Origin: an uncultured Flavobacteriaceae bacterium
GTDB taxonomy: Bacteria; Bacteroidota; Bacteroidia; Flavobacteriales; Flavobacteriaceae
Assembly (NCBI GenBank): GCA_937959395.1
Contig: CALGLR010000048.1
Span: 1 to 64,000 of the forward strand
Length of the DNA stretch: 64,000 nucleotides
Direction: 5' to 3'
The translations under genes were made by a program, and so were the position numbers. Every line of letters begins with the position of its first letter. Position 1 is the first letter of the stretch. Below the pieces are notes generated by a model. The model was not told where the DNA came from. It saw only the letters and a list, made by a program, of their open reading frames with translations, and made no database searches. Shown here piece after piece: positions 26,502 to 35,659 of the stretch.

Positions 26502-28799
26502 TTACTTCACTATAATTTCATCTATAAAAGTCCAAGCTTTATTTCCTGCTCCTTGTTTCCCTTCTGGGATTGTTCCATAGCTTGGGATTTTTAAAATAAT
26601 TTTGCTTGCAGAAAGCCCTTCAAACTTAACACTAAATTTAGAAAGTAATGAATCTCTGTTTTTCACCTCAACCCTTCGCAACTTATCTTTTACATTACTG
26701 TCTGTAGAAAAATCCACAAATACTTCTTTCGGAGAATATAACCACTGTCCATTAGCATTATAAAAACGAGTTTCAATAGAATTAATTTCTGTAATTTTCC
26801 CCAAATCAATAATAATCTCCAAATCGTCTCCCCAAAAGCCCAACCATTCTTTATCACCATAACGCGAATTACTCCCACTCACTCCATTAATTAATCCTTT
26901 TTTACCACTACCACTATAAGCTTTATGAGGTGTTGTATTTACTATTATTTTTTTACCTACTGCTTTATGATAATTTAGTGTTTCAGAAAAAGTTTGCCCT
27001 AATTTCTTTTCAGTATTAAAAACTGCTGCTTTAATCGTTTTACTTTCTGAAACAGGAATAGATTCAATATATTTCTTAGAATTTAATGTGGGTTCACTGC
27101 CATCTAAAGTATATCTAATTGTTTTATTTTTAGTTAATGTTTTAAGAGCATAACTCTGTTTGTTGTTTTTTGAATTCAACTCCCCTTCTACTTCATATAA
27201 ATGACTGGCATATTTAATATCTAAAGCCTCTAAACGCTTATTAAAAGACTCTAATCTTGAAATGAAGCCACTATAATTTTTGTTTTCATTTTTAGACCAA
27301 ACCACTTCACTCATAGCTAGTAAACGCGGAAATACCATATACTCGACTTTATCTTCTGTAGGCATATATTCTGTCCAGACATTACCTTGAGCTCCCAAAA
27401 TATATTGCTGTTCCTCTTTATTTAAAGCTTCTGGCATTGGATTAAAGTGGTATACTTTTTCAAGCGGTAAAAACCCTCCTATTGCTAAAGGTTCATTTTC
27501 ATTATCGCTTTGGTAATAATCAAAATAACTATGAGAAGTTGGGGTCATTATAACTTTATGTTTTTCTTTAGCAGCAGTAACAGCACCTTCTATTCCTCGC
27601 CAAGACATCACTGTAGCGTTTGGCGCCAAACCGCCTTCTAAAATTTCGTCCCACCCAATTATTTGTCGGCCCTTATTATTTAAATATTTTTCTATTCTTC
27701 TAATAAAATAGCTTTGAAGCTCTTGTTCATTCTTTAACCCTTCAGTCTTCATGCGTTTTTGACATTCACTGCATGTTTTCCATCGCGTTTTTGGTGCTTC
27801 ATCTCCACCAATATGTATATTTTCACTTGGAAACAACTCTAAAACCTCATCTAATACATTTTCTAAAAAAGTAAATGTCGATTCTCTAGTGCAATAAATT
27901 TCTTCGAAAACGCCCCATTTTGTTGCAACTTCTACAGGATTTAAAGTACATCCCAACTTAGGATAAGCTGCTATAACAGCTTGTGAGTGTCCAGGCATTT
28001 CAATCTCTGGTATAATTGTAATATGGCGATCTTGAGCGTATTTTACGATGTCTTTAATCTCTTTTTGAGTATAAAAACCACCGTATTTTTTACCATCAAA
28101 TTGGTGTGGCGTATCGTTATAATGCCCTATTAAAGTTTCATTTCTATACGAACCAATAGTATTTAGTTCGGGATATCTTTTAATTTCTACTCGCCAACCT
28201 TGGTCATCGGTTAAATGCCAATGAAACGTATTCATCTTTAATAAAGCCAAAGCATCGATATATTTTTTAATAAAATTAACCGAGTACATGTGTCTTGAAA
28301 CATCTAAATGCATGCCTCTATACTGGTATTCAGGTTCATCTTCAATGATAAGGCAGGAAATGCTAGCTTTTTCAGCTTTAAAAGTACCGTTTTCTATCAT
28401 TTCTGGTAAAAGTTGCCGTAAAGTTTGTACTGCATAAAAAGCACCTTTATCATTAGCGGCAGAAATAATAATTGATTGAGGCGTTATTTTAATTTTATAA
28501 CCTTCAGCTTTTGAAAGCAAAGTATCTTTCTTAAAAGAAATAGTATTAGTAGACTGTTCATTTTTTATTTTAATTTGAAAAGAATTTGACAAGTATGTTT
28601 TTAAGAATTCGGCAGACGCCTTAAAACCATTGTCAAAACTTATAGCAGTATCAGTAGTTAAAACAAATTGGCCTTCTTCTATATTTAATACGGAAGGTAT
28701 CGGAATTATATTTGGTTTTTCTACAGTTATTTGCTCTTTTTCACAACTAAAAAAAAGACTAAAACTTATTAAAATGAACAACAATTTATTGATTTGCAT
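26502..28799 (-). CDS. Beta-N-acetylhexosaminidase, GH20 lipoprotein
   Basis: 765 residues with a lipoprotein signal (LFILISFSLFFSC). A GH20b-type N-terminal domain (about 30-150) precedes the catalytic barrel, which has RGMHLDVSRHMY, FHWHLTDDQGWR, IPEIEMPGHS and the catalytic pair in HIGGDEAPKTRW near 330. The Trp-rich end of the active site is seen in VMSWRG and QGNVWTEYM. After the barrel come a chitobiase-type C-terminal module (RYTLDGSEPTLNSKKY) and a discoidin-like module ending WTFIDEIIVK. The enzyme would remove terminal GlcNAc or split the chitobiose core. It faces GH92 across only 44 bases, and the shared tail suggests the two enzymes bind the same material. Confidence 0.94.
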   Translation of the reverse strand: MQINKLLFILISFSLFFSCEKEQITVEKPNIIPIPSVLNIEEGQFVLTTDTAISFDNGFKASAEFLKTYLSNSFQIKIKNEQSTNTISFKKDTLLSKAEGYKIKITPQSIIISAANDKGAFYAVQTLRQLLPEMIENGTFKAEKASISCLIIEDEPEYQYRGMHLDVSRHMYSVNFIKKYIDALALLKMNTFHWHLTDDQGWRVEIKRYPELNTIGSYRNETLIGHYNDTPHQFDGKKYGGFYTQKEIKDIVKYAQDRHITIIPEIEMPGHSQAVIAAYPKLGCTLNPVEVATKWGVFEEIYCTRESTFTFLENVLDEVLELFPSENIHIGGDEAPKTRWKTCSECQKRMKTEGLKNEQELQSYFIRRIEKYLNNKGRQIIGWDEILEGGLAPNATVMSWRGIEGAVTAAKEKHKVIMTPTSHSYFDYYQSDNENEPLAIGGFLPLEKVYHFNPMPEALNKEEQQYILGAQGNVWTEYMPTEDKVEYMVFPRLLAMSEVVWSKNENKNYSGFISRLESFNKRLEALDIKYASHLYEVEGELNSKNNKQSYALKTLTKNKTIRYTLDGSEPTLNSKKYIESIPVSESKTIKAAVFNTEKKLGQTFSETLNYHKAVGKKIIVNTTPHKAYSGSGKKGLINGVSGSNSRYGDKEWLGFWGDDLEIIIDLGKITEINSIETRFYNANGQWLYSPKEVFVDFSTDSNVKDKLRRVEVKNRDSLLSKFSVKFEGLSASKIILKIPSYGTIPEGKQGAGNKAWTFIDEIIVK

Positions 28800-28843
28800 T
28801 TCCTTATATTAGATGCTTATAAATGTAGTAATCCTATTTTAAA

Positions 28844-31777
28844 ATGACGCTTAAACTTCACATCCTTTTTATTATAATAGCTCTTTTCTCTTCTTGTAAA
28901 GAAAAAAAGGCTGAATTAGCAAAAAAAGACAAGTCACTTACGTCTTACGTAAACCCTTTTATTGGTACCGGAGGACATGGTCATACTTATCCTGGAGCTA
29001 CACTTCCCTTTGGCATGATGCAATTAAGTCCGGATACTAGATTAGACGGTTGGGATGGTTGTTCTGGTTATCATTATAGCGACAATTATATTTACGGCTT
29101 TTCGCACACGCATTTAAGCGGCACAGGAGTTAGCGATTATGGTGATATTTTACTAATGCCAACTAACAACGTTGTTTTTAATAACGGAAGTGATGGTAAA
29201 AAAGGATATCGCGCCTATTTTTCTCATGAGAATGAAATCGCAGAACCTGGCTATTACAAAGTCCATTTAGACTCAACAAATATTGATGTAGAGCTCACTG
29301 TTTCTAAACGCAGTGGTATTCATAAATATAAATTTCCTTCCCCTGAAAATCAGGTTGCGATACTCGACTTAATTCATAGAGATGAAGTTTTAGATGCCAA
29401 AATTAAAGTTCTTTCTGACACAGAAATTCAAGGCTATCGACATAGCAAAGCTTGGGCTACAGATCAACGTTTATTCTTCACAATAAAAACGTCTCATAAA
29501 TTCAATGATATTTTACAATCTCCTCCAATTAAAGGTAAGCCAGGTGGCAAGCGAGTAGCGTTGACATTCATTAACCCAAATAACGAGCCTGTTTACATTA
29601 AAATAGGCATTAGTGCAGTTGATGAAGCTGGTGCAAAGAAAAATTTAGAACAAGAAATTAGTAACAAAACTTTTGAAGTCATTAAAAAAGAAGCTCAAGA
29701 TATTTGGGAAAAGCAATTAGAAAAAATCGTTATTGAAAGTGATAATGAAGATTATAAAACTAATTTTTACACCTCAATGTATCATGTTTCAATTGCTCCC
29801 AATTTATATCAAGATGTCGACGGACGCTATCGCGGAATGGATTTAAAGATTCATAAAACTAAAGATTTCGATTACTACACTGTTTTTTCGCTTTGGGATA
29901 CTTACCGGGCAGCACATCCTTTATACACCATTATTGAGCAAGATAGAACCAATGATTTTATTAATACCTTTTTAGCAAAACAAGATGAAGGTGGCATCAT
30001 GCCTATTTGGGATTTAGCAGGAAATTACACCGGATGTATGATTGGCTATCACGCGGTTCCAGTTATCGCAGATGCTTACTTAAAAGGAATCCGCGGTTAT
30101 GATTCTGAAAAAGCTTTAAATGCCATGATTCATAGCGCTTCTCAAGACAAGTTAGGTTTAAAATCTTATAAAAACTATGGATTTATTCCTGTTGAAGAAG
30201 AAAGTGAATCAGTTTCTAAAACCCTAGAATATGCTTACGATGATTGGACCATAGCGCAAATGGCTAAGGCCATGAATAAAGAGGCTATTTATAAAAAATA
30301 TATAGAGCGTGCCCAATATTATAAGAATAGTTTCGATCCCGAATCGCAATTTATGCGTGGTCGGTTTCGTAATACATGGTTTGCGCCTTTCGATCCTTAT
30401 GAAGTTAATTTTAATTATACCGAAGCCAATTCTTGGCAATACAGTTATTATGTGCCGCAAGATGTTTCTGGTTTTATGAATTTATTAGGAGGAAAAGATA
30501 AATTAGAAACAAATTTAGACAAATTATTTACGGCCGAAGACAAAACATCTGGGCGTGAGCAAGTAGATATTACAGGTTTAATAGGACAATATGCACATGG
30601 CAATGAACCGAGCCACCATATGGCGTACCTCTATAATTTCGTAAATAAACCTCATAAAACTCAAGAAAAAGTACATCAAATTTTAACCGAATTGTATACC
30701 AATACGCCAGATGGTATTTCGGGCAATGAAGATTGCGGACAAATGAGTGCCTGGTACATATTTAGTTCTCTTGGGTTTTACCCTGTAACACCAGGTTCTA
30801 ATGAATACATTATTGGGACGCCCCTATTTAAAAAAGGGACAATTAACTTAGAAAACGGAAAACACTTCACTATTTCAACTGAAAACTTCAGTCCCAAAAA
30901 TAAATATATAGAATCGGTCACTTTCAATGGCAAATCATTAAACCAGTCTTATATTTCTCATAACACAATTATTAATGGAGGTAACCTTAATTTTAAAATG
31001 ACAAATAGTCCATCAAATTGGGCGACCAAAGAAGGCCAAGAACCAAAAACAGAAATTAAAGACCATTTAATAGTTTCTCCACCGTTTATTTCTAAAGGAG
31101 ATATCGCATTTAATGAGTCTACAAAAGTGGAATTGAAAAGCAATACAAAGAATGCCACTATTTACTATGCTGAAAACAATTCAGACTATAAAAAGTACGA
31201 GACTCCTTTTTCTATTTCTGAAGCAGGAGTTTTAAAAGTGTATTCAGAATTAAACAAAAAAAAGAGTTCAATAATTACTACTCAATTTTTTAAAATAGAT
31301 CCTAATCTATCTATAAAATTAGACTCAGAATATGCAAATCAATATAACGGCGGAGGAAAAAACGCTTTGATTGATGGTATTCTTGGCGCTCAAGATTTTA
31401 GAACAGGGACTTGGCAAGGGTATTTTGATAAAGATTTGATTGCAACAGTAGACCTTGGAAGTCTAAAAGTATTTAGCGAAGTAAACGTGAATTTTTTACA
31501 AGACCAACGCTCTTGGATATTTTATCCTACTCAAGTAGAATGTTACGGTTCTAAAGACGGTAAAAACTTTAAACCCTTAACTGTTAGCCAGAAAATTAAT
31601 ACAACATTACCATCTGAAGAAGTTGATATTAAAACAATCACTTTCGATCATGTGAATGCATATTATCGTTACGTAAAAATTAAAGCAACAAAACTAGGCA
31701 AATTACCAGAATGGCATTTGGGCTATAAACACGATGGCAGAAGTTGGCTATTTGTAGATGAAATAACAATAAAATAA
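28844..31777 (+). CDS. Alpha-mannosidase, GH92 lipoprotein
   Basis: 977 residues with a lipoprotein signal (LFIIIALFSSC, followed by KEKK). GH92 hallmarks are clear: VNPFIGTGGHGHTYPGATLP, GWDGCSGYHY, FSHTHLSGTG, VFSLWDTYRAAHPL, GNEPSHHMAYLYN and SGNEDCGQMSAWYIF with the catalytic acid. These calcium-dependent enzymes remove alpha-1,2/1,3/1,6-linked mannose from N-glycans; the linkage cannot be told by reading. The barrel ends about residue 740, followed by a chitobiase-like beta module (KNATIYYAENNSDYKKYETP) and a discoidin-like module ending SWLFVDEITIK, like those in GH20. It starts an operon with the sugar permease 10 bases downstream. Confidence 0.95.
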   Translation: MTLKLHILFIIIALFSSCKEKKAELAKKDKSLTSYVNPFIGTGGHGHTYPGATLPFGMMQLSPDTRLDGWDGCSGYHYSDNYIYGFSHTHLSGTGVSDYGDILLMPTNNVVFNNGSDGKKGYRAYFSHENEIAEPGYYKVHLDSTNIDVELTVSKRSGIHKYKFPSPENQVAILDLIHRDEVLDAKIKVLSDTEIQGYRHSKAWATDQRLFFTIKTSHKFNDILQSPPIKGKPGGKRVALTFINPNNEPVYIKIGISAVDEAGAKKNLEQEISNKTFEVIKKEAQDIWEKQLEKIVIESDNEDYKTNFYTSMYHVSIAPNLYQDVDGRYRGMDLKIHKTKDFDYYTVFSLWDTYRAAHPLYTIIEQDRTNDFINTFLAKQDEGGIMPIWDLAGNYTGCMIGYHAVPVIADAYLKGIRGYDSEKALNAMIHSASQDKLGLKSYKNYGFIPVEEESESVSKTLEYAYDDWTIAQMAKAMNKEAIYKKYIERAQYYKNSFDPESQFMRGRFRNTWFAPFDPYEVNFNYTEANSWQYSYYVPQDVSGFMNLLGGKDKLETNLDKLFTAEDKTSGREQVDITGLIGQYAHGNEPSHHMAYLYNFVNKPHKTQEKVHQILTELYTNTPDGISGNEDCGQMSAWYIFSSLGFYPVTPGSNEYIIGTPLFKKGTINLENGKHFTISTENFSPKNKYIESVTFNGKSLNQSYISHNTIINGGNLNFKMTNSPSNWATKEGQEPKTEIKDHLIVSPPFISKGDIAFNESTKVELKSNTKNATIYYAENNSDYKKYETPFSISEAGVLKVYSELNKKKSSIITTQFFKIDPNLSIKLDSEYANQYNGGGKNALIDGILGAQDFRTGTWQGYFDKDLIATVDLGSLKVFSEVNVNFLQDQRSWIFYPTQVECYGSKDGKNFKPLTVSQKINTTLPSEEVDIKTITFDHVNAYYRYVKIKATKLGKLPEWHLGYKHDGRSWLFVDEITIK

Positions 31778-31787
31778 AAATTAAATC

Positions 31788-33098
31788 ATGACTGAATCAA
31801 AATCTTATCGCTCCTCATTTATACTATTAACGACTTTATTTTTCCTTTGGGGCTTTATTACGGTTTTAGTTGATTCATTAATTCCGCGCTTACGCGAATT
31901 ATTTACATTATCTTATTTCCAAGCAGGAATGGTTCAATTTGCTTTTTTTGGGGCTTATTTTTTACTCTCAATTCCTGCCAGTTATATTCTTTCAAAAATT
32001 GGTTACAAAAAAGGTATTATTCTAGGCTTACTAACTATGGCTCTAGGTTGCTTATTATTTTATCCAGCTGCATCCTATAGAGTTTTCGGTATTTTTATGT
32101 TAGCCTACTTTATTCTAGCAGGTGGAATGACCATATTACAAGTTGCTGCTAATCCATATGTAGCTGTCTTAGGAAGTGAAAATGGTGCATCTAGCCGATT
32201 AAACTTATCTCAAGCATTTAACTCGTTGGGTACAGCTATAGCACCAGCTATTGGCGCCTTATTAATTTTAAGTGATACTATTAAATCTAAAACTGAAATT
32301 GCGGCATTAACCCAAACAGCAAAAGAAAGCTATTTAGCTTCTGAAGCATCTGCAGTCCAAACACCTTTTATTGGATTGGCAGTATTTATACTTTTTATTG
32401 CTGGTATTTTTTTCTTCGCAAAACTCCCCAAATTAATAAGCGAAACTTCAACTGGAACTTATGCCGATACTTTTAAAGAGAAGAACTTAATGCTAGGAGT
32501 TCTTGGTATTTTCTTTTACGTTGGAGCAGAAGTTGCTATTGGCAGCTATTTGGTTAATTACTTTCTAGACATGAATTTAGTTGAAGTTATTAAAGAAAAC
32601 AACTTCATGAAATCTATAGCTGAAGGCATTTTAAATTCAGGATTGGCAGAAAATGATAATAAAGCTATAGTTGGTGTTTTTGTTACTTTTTACTGGTCTG
32701 GAGCCATGATAGGACGTTTTATAGGCGCTTATCTTACTAAGATATTAAAACCAGGGAAAGTACTTGGTCTTTTCGCTTCAATTGCTATTTTACTAATTAT
32801 TATCTCAATAAGCACAACTGGTTTATTATCGATGTGGAGTATTTTAGCTGTAGGGTTATTTAACTCAATTATGTTTCCAACTATTTTCACTTTAGCAATA
32901 GATGGTATTGGCGAACTAAAACCAAAAGCTTCTGGCTTATTATGTACTGCCATTTTTGGAGGCGCAATTATATCGCCTTTATATGGCTTTCTTACAGACA
33001 GTATTGGTTTTAAATCTGCATTATTTTTTATTATACTTTGCTATGGTTACATTTTTTATTATGGAATTAGAAATAATAGAAAAAGAGTTGAGATATAG
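31788..33098 (+). CDS. Sugar MFS transporter, FucP/GlcP/NagP family
   Basis: 436 residues with twelve predicted helices. LFFLWGFITVLVDSLIPRLRE and LSYFQAGMVQFAFFGAYFL match the start of L-fucose permease relatives, as do QVAANPYVAVLG and LNLSQAFNSLGTAIAP. These are proton symporters in the inner membrane that take up fucose, glucose, mannose or GlcNAc. Placed between GH92 and glycosylasparaginase, the likely cargo is mannose or GlcNAc released by the cluster, but specificity cannot be read from sequence. It follows GH92 by 10 bases and precedes glycosylasparaginase by 75. Confidence 0.92.
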   Translation: MTESKSYRSSFILLTTLFFLWGFITVLVDSLIPRLRELFTLSYFQAGMVQFAFFGAYFLLSIPASYILSKIGYKKGIILGLLTMALGCLLFYPAASYRVFGIFMLAYFILAGGMTILQVAANPYVAVLGSENGASSRLNLSQAFNSLGTAIAPAIGALLILSDTIKSKTEIAALTQTAKESYLASEASAVQTPFIGLAVFILFIAGIFFFAKLPKLISETSTGTYADTFKEKNLMLGVLGIFFYVGAEVAIGSYLVNYFLDMNLVEVIKENNFMKSIAEGILNSGLAENDNKAIVGVFVTFYWSGAMIGRFIGAYLTKILKPGKVLGLFASIAILLIIISISTTGLLSMWSILAVGLFNSIMFPTIFTLAIDGIGELKPKASGLLCTAIFGGAIISPLYGFLTDSIGFKSALFFIILCYGYIFYYGIRNNRKRVEI

Positions 33099-33173
33099 TT
33101 CCAATTTTCTATTGTAAAAAACGGATGTAAAATCCCTATCTTGCTATTCCAAAACAGTTCAATTTTCTAACCA

Positions 33174-34196
33174 ATGAAAAGAAGAAAATTCATAAAAAAG
33201 ACAGCTTTAACTGGTATAGGTATTGCAGCTGGAACCGTACTATCTGCTTGTAATAATAACAGTGAAAAAACGACTTCAATACATTCTACAGAAGAAAAAA
33301 ACACAATGACTAATATGCGTAATCAATTTCCAATAGCAATATGCACCTGGGCTTTTACTAATGCCAATGCAAAGGCAGGAGAAGAATTATCGAACAATAA
33401 ATCCGCTTTAGATGCTGCCATTTCTGGTGTTGAAGTAGAAGAAGAAAACTTAAAAAACACAACCGTAGGTAAAGGTGGTGCGCCAGACCGAGAAGGCAAT
33501 GTAACATTAGATGCCTGCGTAATGAATTCAGATGGCGATTGCGGTGCTGTTGTTTGTGTAAATACCATTACTAATGTTGCCGCTTTGGCACGAAAAGTAA
33601 TGGAAGAAACACCTCATGTTATGCTTGCTGGAGAAGGTGCCGAAGAGTTTGGATACCGACAAGGATTTAAAAAAGAAAATTTACTTACCGAAGCCTCAAA
33701 AAGAGATTGGGAAGAGTGGAAAAAATCTCCAGAATACAAACCCATTATTAATATTGAAAACCACGATACTATTGGTATGCTTACCATCGATAAAAATGGT
33801 GATATTGCTGGTGCTTGCACAACTTCTGGGTTATCTTACAAAATGAAAGGTCGCGTTGGGGATTCGCCTATAATAGGATCTGGTTTATTTTTAGATAATG
33901 AAATAGGCGGTGCAGTAGCCACTGGAATGGGTGAAGAGGTTATGAAAACGGTAGGTAGTTTTTTAATTGTAGAATTAATGCGTAATGGTATGAGTCCGCA
34001 AGCCGCATGCGAGGAAGCCATAAGAAGAATTGTTACTAAAAACAAACGCCATAAAGATTTTCAAATCGCTTATATCGCGATTAATAAAGCTGGAGATGTA
34101 GGATCGTATTGTATTCATGAAGGTTTTACGTATATGAAATACCAAAATGGTAAAAATGAAAATATAAAGTCTGGATTCGTTTTAAAAACAGTATAG
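33174..34196 (+). CDS. Glycosylasparaginase (N4-(beta-GlcNAc)-L-asparaginase), Tat lipoprotein
   Basis: 340 residues. An N-terminal twin-arginine signal (KRRKFIKKTALTGIGIAAG) ends in a lipobox LSAC, so it is likely exported folded and lipid-anchored. It is an Ntn hydrolase: NHDTIGML contains the Asp-Thr pair where the chain self-cleaves, making Thr199 the new N-terminus and nucleophile. CTTSGLSYKMKGRVGDSPIIGSGLF and GAVATGMGEEVM are conserved beta-subunit motifs. It hydrolyses the GlcNAc-Asn bond left on free asparagine after proteolysis, complementing PNGase, which acts on peptides. It is the last gene of the GH92 operon. The closest described relative is the Elizabethkingia enzyme. Confidence 0.94.
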   Translation: MKRRKFIKKTALTGIGIAAGTVLSACNNNSEKTTSIHSTEEKNTMTNMRNQFPIAICTWAFTNANAKAGEELSNNKSALDAAISGVEVEEENLKNTTVGKGGAPDREGNVTLDACVMNSDGDCGAVVCVNTITNVAALARKVMEETPHVMLAGEGAEEFGYRQGFKKENLLTEASKRDWEEWKKSPEYKPIINIENHDTIGMLTIDKNGDIAGACTTSGLSYKMKGRVGDSPIIGSGLFLDNEIGGAVATGMGEEVMKTVGSFLIVELMRNGMSPQAACEEAIRRIVTKNKRHKDFQIAYIAINKAGDVGSYCIHEGFTYMKYQNGKNENIKSGFVLKTV

Positions 34197-34250
34197 TTTT
34201 TTAATTAAGTAAACGTCCTCGGAGCATTAAATCCAAATTATCAACTATAA

Positions 34251-35381
34251 TTATTTGTAAACCTTGGTTAATTCTTCAGAAATCTGATCGACTAAAAGAC
34301 TACTTGAACTATCAAGAATAACAATTGTGTTTTTTAATGAGAAATTTCTAATAATTTGAGTTCTTGCTCCCAACCAGCTCCCATTATGCATCACTGCGTT
34401 TGGAGCAATTAACCATCCAAAACCGTAATTAGATTTTTCTCCATTATTTAAAATAGGTTGTTTAAACGCTTCTTGAATTGTTTCTTGAGAAAGTATTGAA
34501 TTATTATACCAGAAATCGTTCCATATAATAAAATCGTCTATACTACTAAAAACAGCACCATCTCCAGAAACGCCATCTAATAACCCAGGTTTTAAAGGCG
34601 AATTATTACCTAAAAGATCAACATCGAAACTTGACGTTTTATTTTCAAATGTTTTCGTTTGAGATAAAAGATTCCGTACACGCGTATTTTTCATCCCTAA
34701 AGGTTTAAACAATTCTTTATGCATGAACGTCTCAAAAGATTCACCACTAACGCTTTCAATAATTGCAGATAATAATACGTAACCAATATTTGAATATTCA
34801 TAGGCCTCATTTGGAGGCGTTACTAATTCTGGTTTATGTTTTGATAATAGACTTACTACTTTACTATTTGTAAGAAAGGGCTTAACCTCTTCTGGATATT
34901 TTTCTGGGTATCCCATATAAACATCAGGAATGCCAGAAGTGTGATTAAGCAAATGTCTAATCGTTACATTATAATAAGGTAGAGTAGGCAGAAATTTAAT
35001 AATGGGATCATCAAAACTTAATATGCCCTTTTCTTTTAAAATCATAATTCCTGATGCCGTAAATTGTTTCGACAAAGACCCTAATCTAAACGAGGATTGT
35101 GTTGTTAATTTTTCCTGCTTAGAATAATCTGTATATCCATAAACTTTTTTATGCAAAACAGAATCGTTTTTAATAAGTAAAACGGCACCATTAAATTTAT
35201 TAGCTTCTTGCAATTGGTTTAGCCAAATATCTGCTTTTTCTATTTTTTGATGGATATCATCCTGCTTATCAACTTTCAAATGATCTACTTTAACTTGTTT
35301 ATAAAGCCAAGCAATCCCACCAGTAATAATTATGATTCCGAATAAAACAATACCAATAATTATTTTCCAAATTAATTTCAT
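34251..35381 (-). CDS. Serine hydrolase, class C beta-lactamase family
   Basis: 376 residues. An N-terminal hydrophobic helix (residues 7-26) looks like a membrane anchor. The catalytic domain has SLSKQF (SxxK, near 102), YEYSNIGYVLLSAI (YxN) and HNGSWLG (third-box HxG). This is the AmpC / D-aminopeptidase / esterase fold, and most members are peptidases or esterases rather than resistance enzymes. It is convergent with the glycan cluster, 54 bases from glycosylasparaginase. The substrate is unknown. Confidence 0.9.
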   Translation of the reverse strand: MKLIWKIIIGIVLFGIIIITGGIAWLYKQVKVDHLKVDKQDDIHQKIEKADIWLNQLQEANKFNGAVLLIKNDSVLHKKVYGYTDYSKQEKLTTQSSFRLGSLSKQFTASGIMILKEKGILSFDDPIIKFLPTLPYYNVTIRHLLNHTSGIPDVYMGYPEKYPEEVKPFLTNSKVVSLLSKHKPELVTPPNEAYEYSNIGYVLLSAIIESVSGESFETFMHKELFKPLGMKNTRVRNLLSQTKTFENKTSSFDVDLLGNNSPLKPGLLDGVSGDGAVFSSIDDFIIWNDFWYNNSILSQETIQEAFKQPILNNGEKSNYGFGWLIAPNAVMHNGSWLGARTQIIRNFSLKNTIVILDSSSSLLVDQISEELTKVYK

Positions 35382-35552
35382 ACTAAGATGTATTTATAAG
35401 TAACTCGCATTATTAGGTACAATTTAGTTAAATAAAACTAAAAAGACTTTTAATAACTTTTTCAAAGAGTATGTTATTTTGTTTTTAAAGATATTGTAAT
35501 TTGCACATTGATTTTTAATAGTTTCAAAATCGTCCTCTTTTGTCTCCTCGAG

Positions 35553-35591
35553 CCTTTCGACTGTCGCTCAAGACAGACTAAAGTCGAGAGG
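35553..35591. repeat. Palindromic dispersed repeat upstream of polA
   Basis: CCTTTCGACT (35553-) pairs with AAGTCGAGAGG (to 35591), enclosing an inner CTGTC/GACAG arm. The sequence TTTCGACTGTCGCTCA is related to the CTTCGACTCCGCTCAG family. It lies in the 278-base gap before polA, where I find no clear promoter. Confidence 0.65.
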
Positions 35592-35659
35592 GTTGTTTAA
35601 CCAAAAGAGTTTTCGATTGTGTTTGAACTGACTATAATTTCAATCCTTAATACTTAAAA

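Noticed and set aside
33614-33846. Overlapping frames on both strands inside glycosylasparaginase
   Set aside because: Shadows of a clearly real gene with all catalytic residues.
34251-35381. Antibiotic resistance beta-lactamase
   Set aside because: The motifs fit the wider serine hydrolase family (SxxK, YxN, HxG), most of which are peptidases or esterases; nothing points to resistance.
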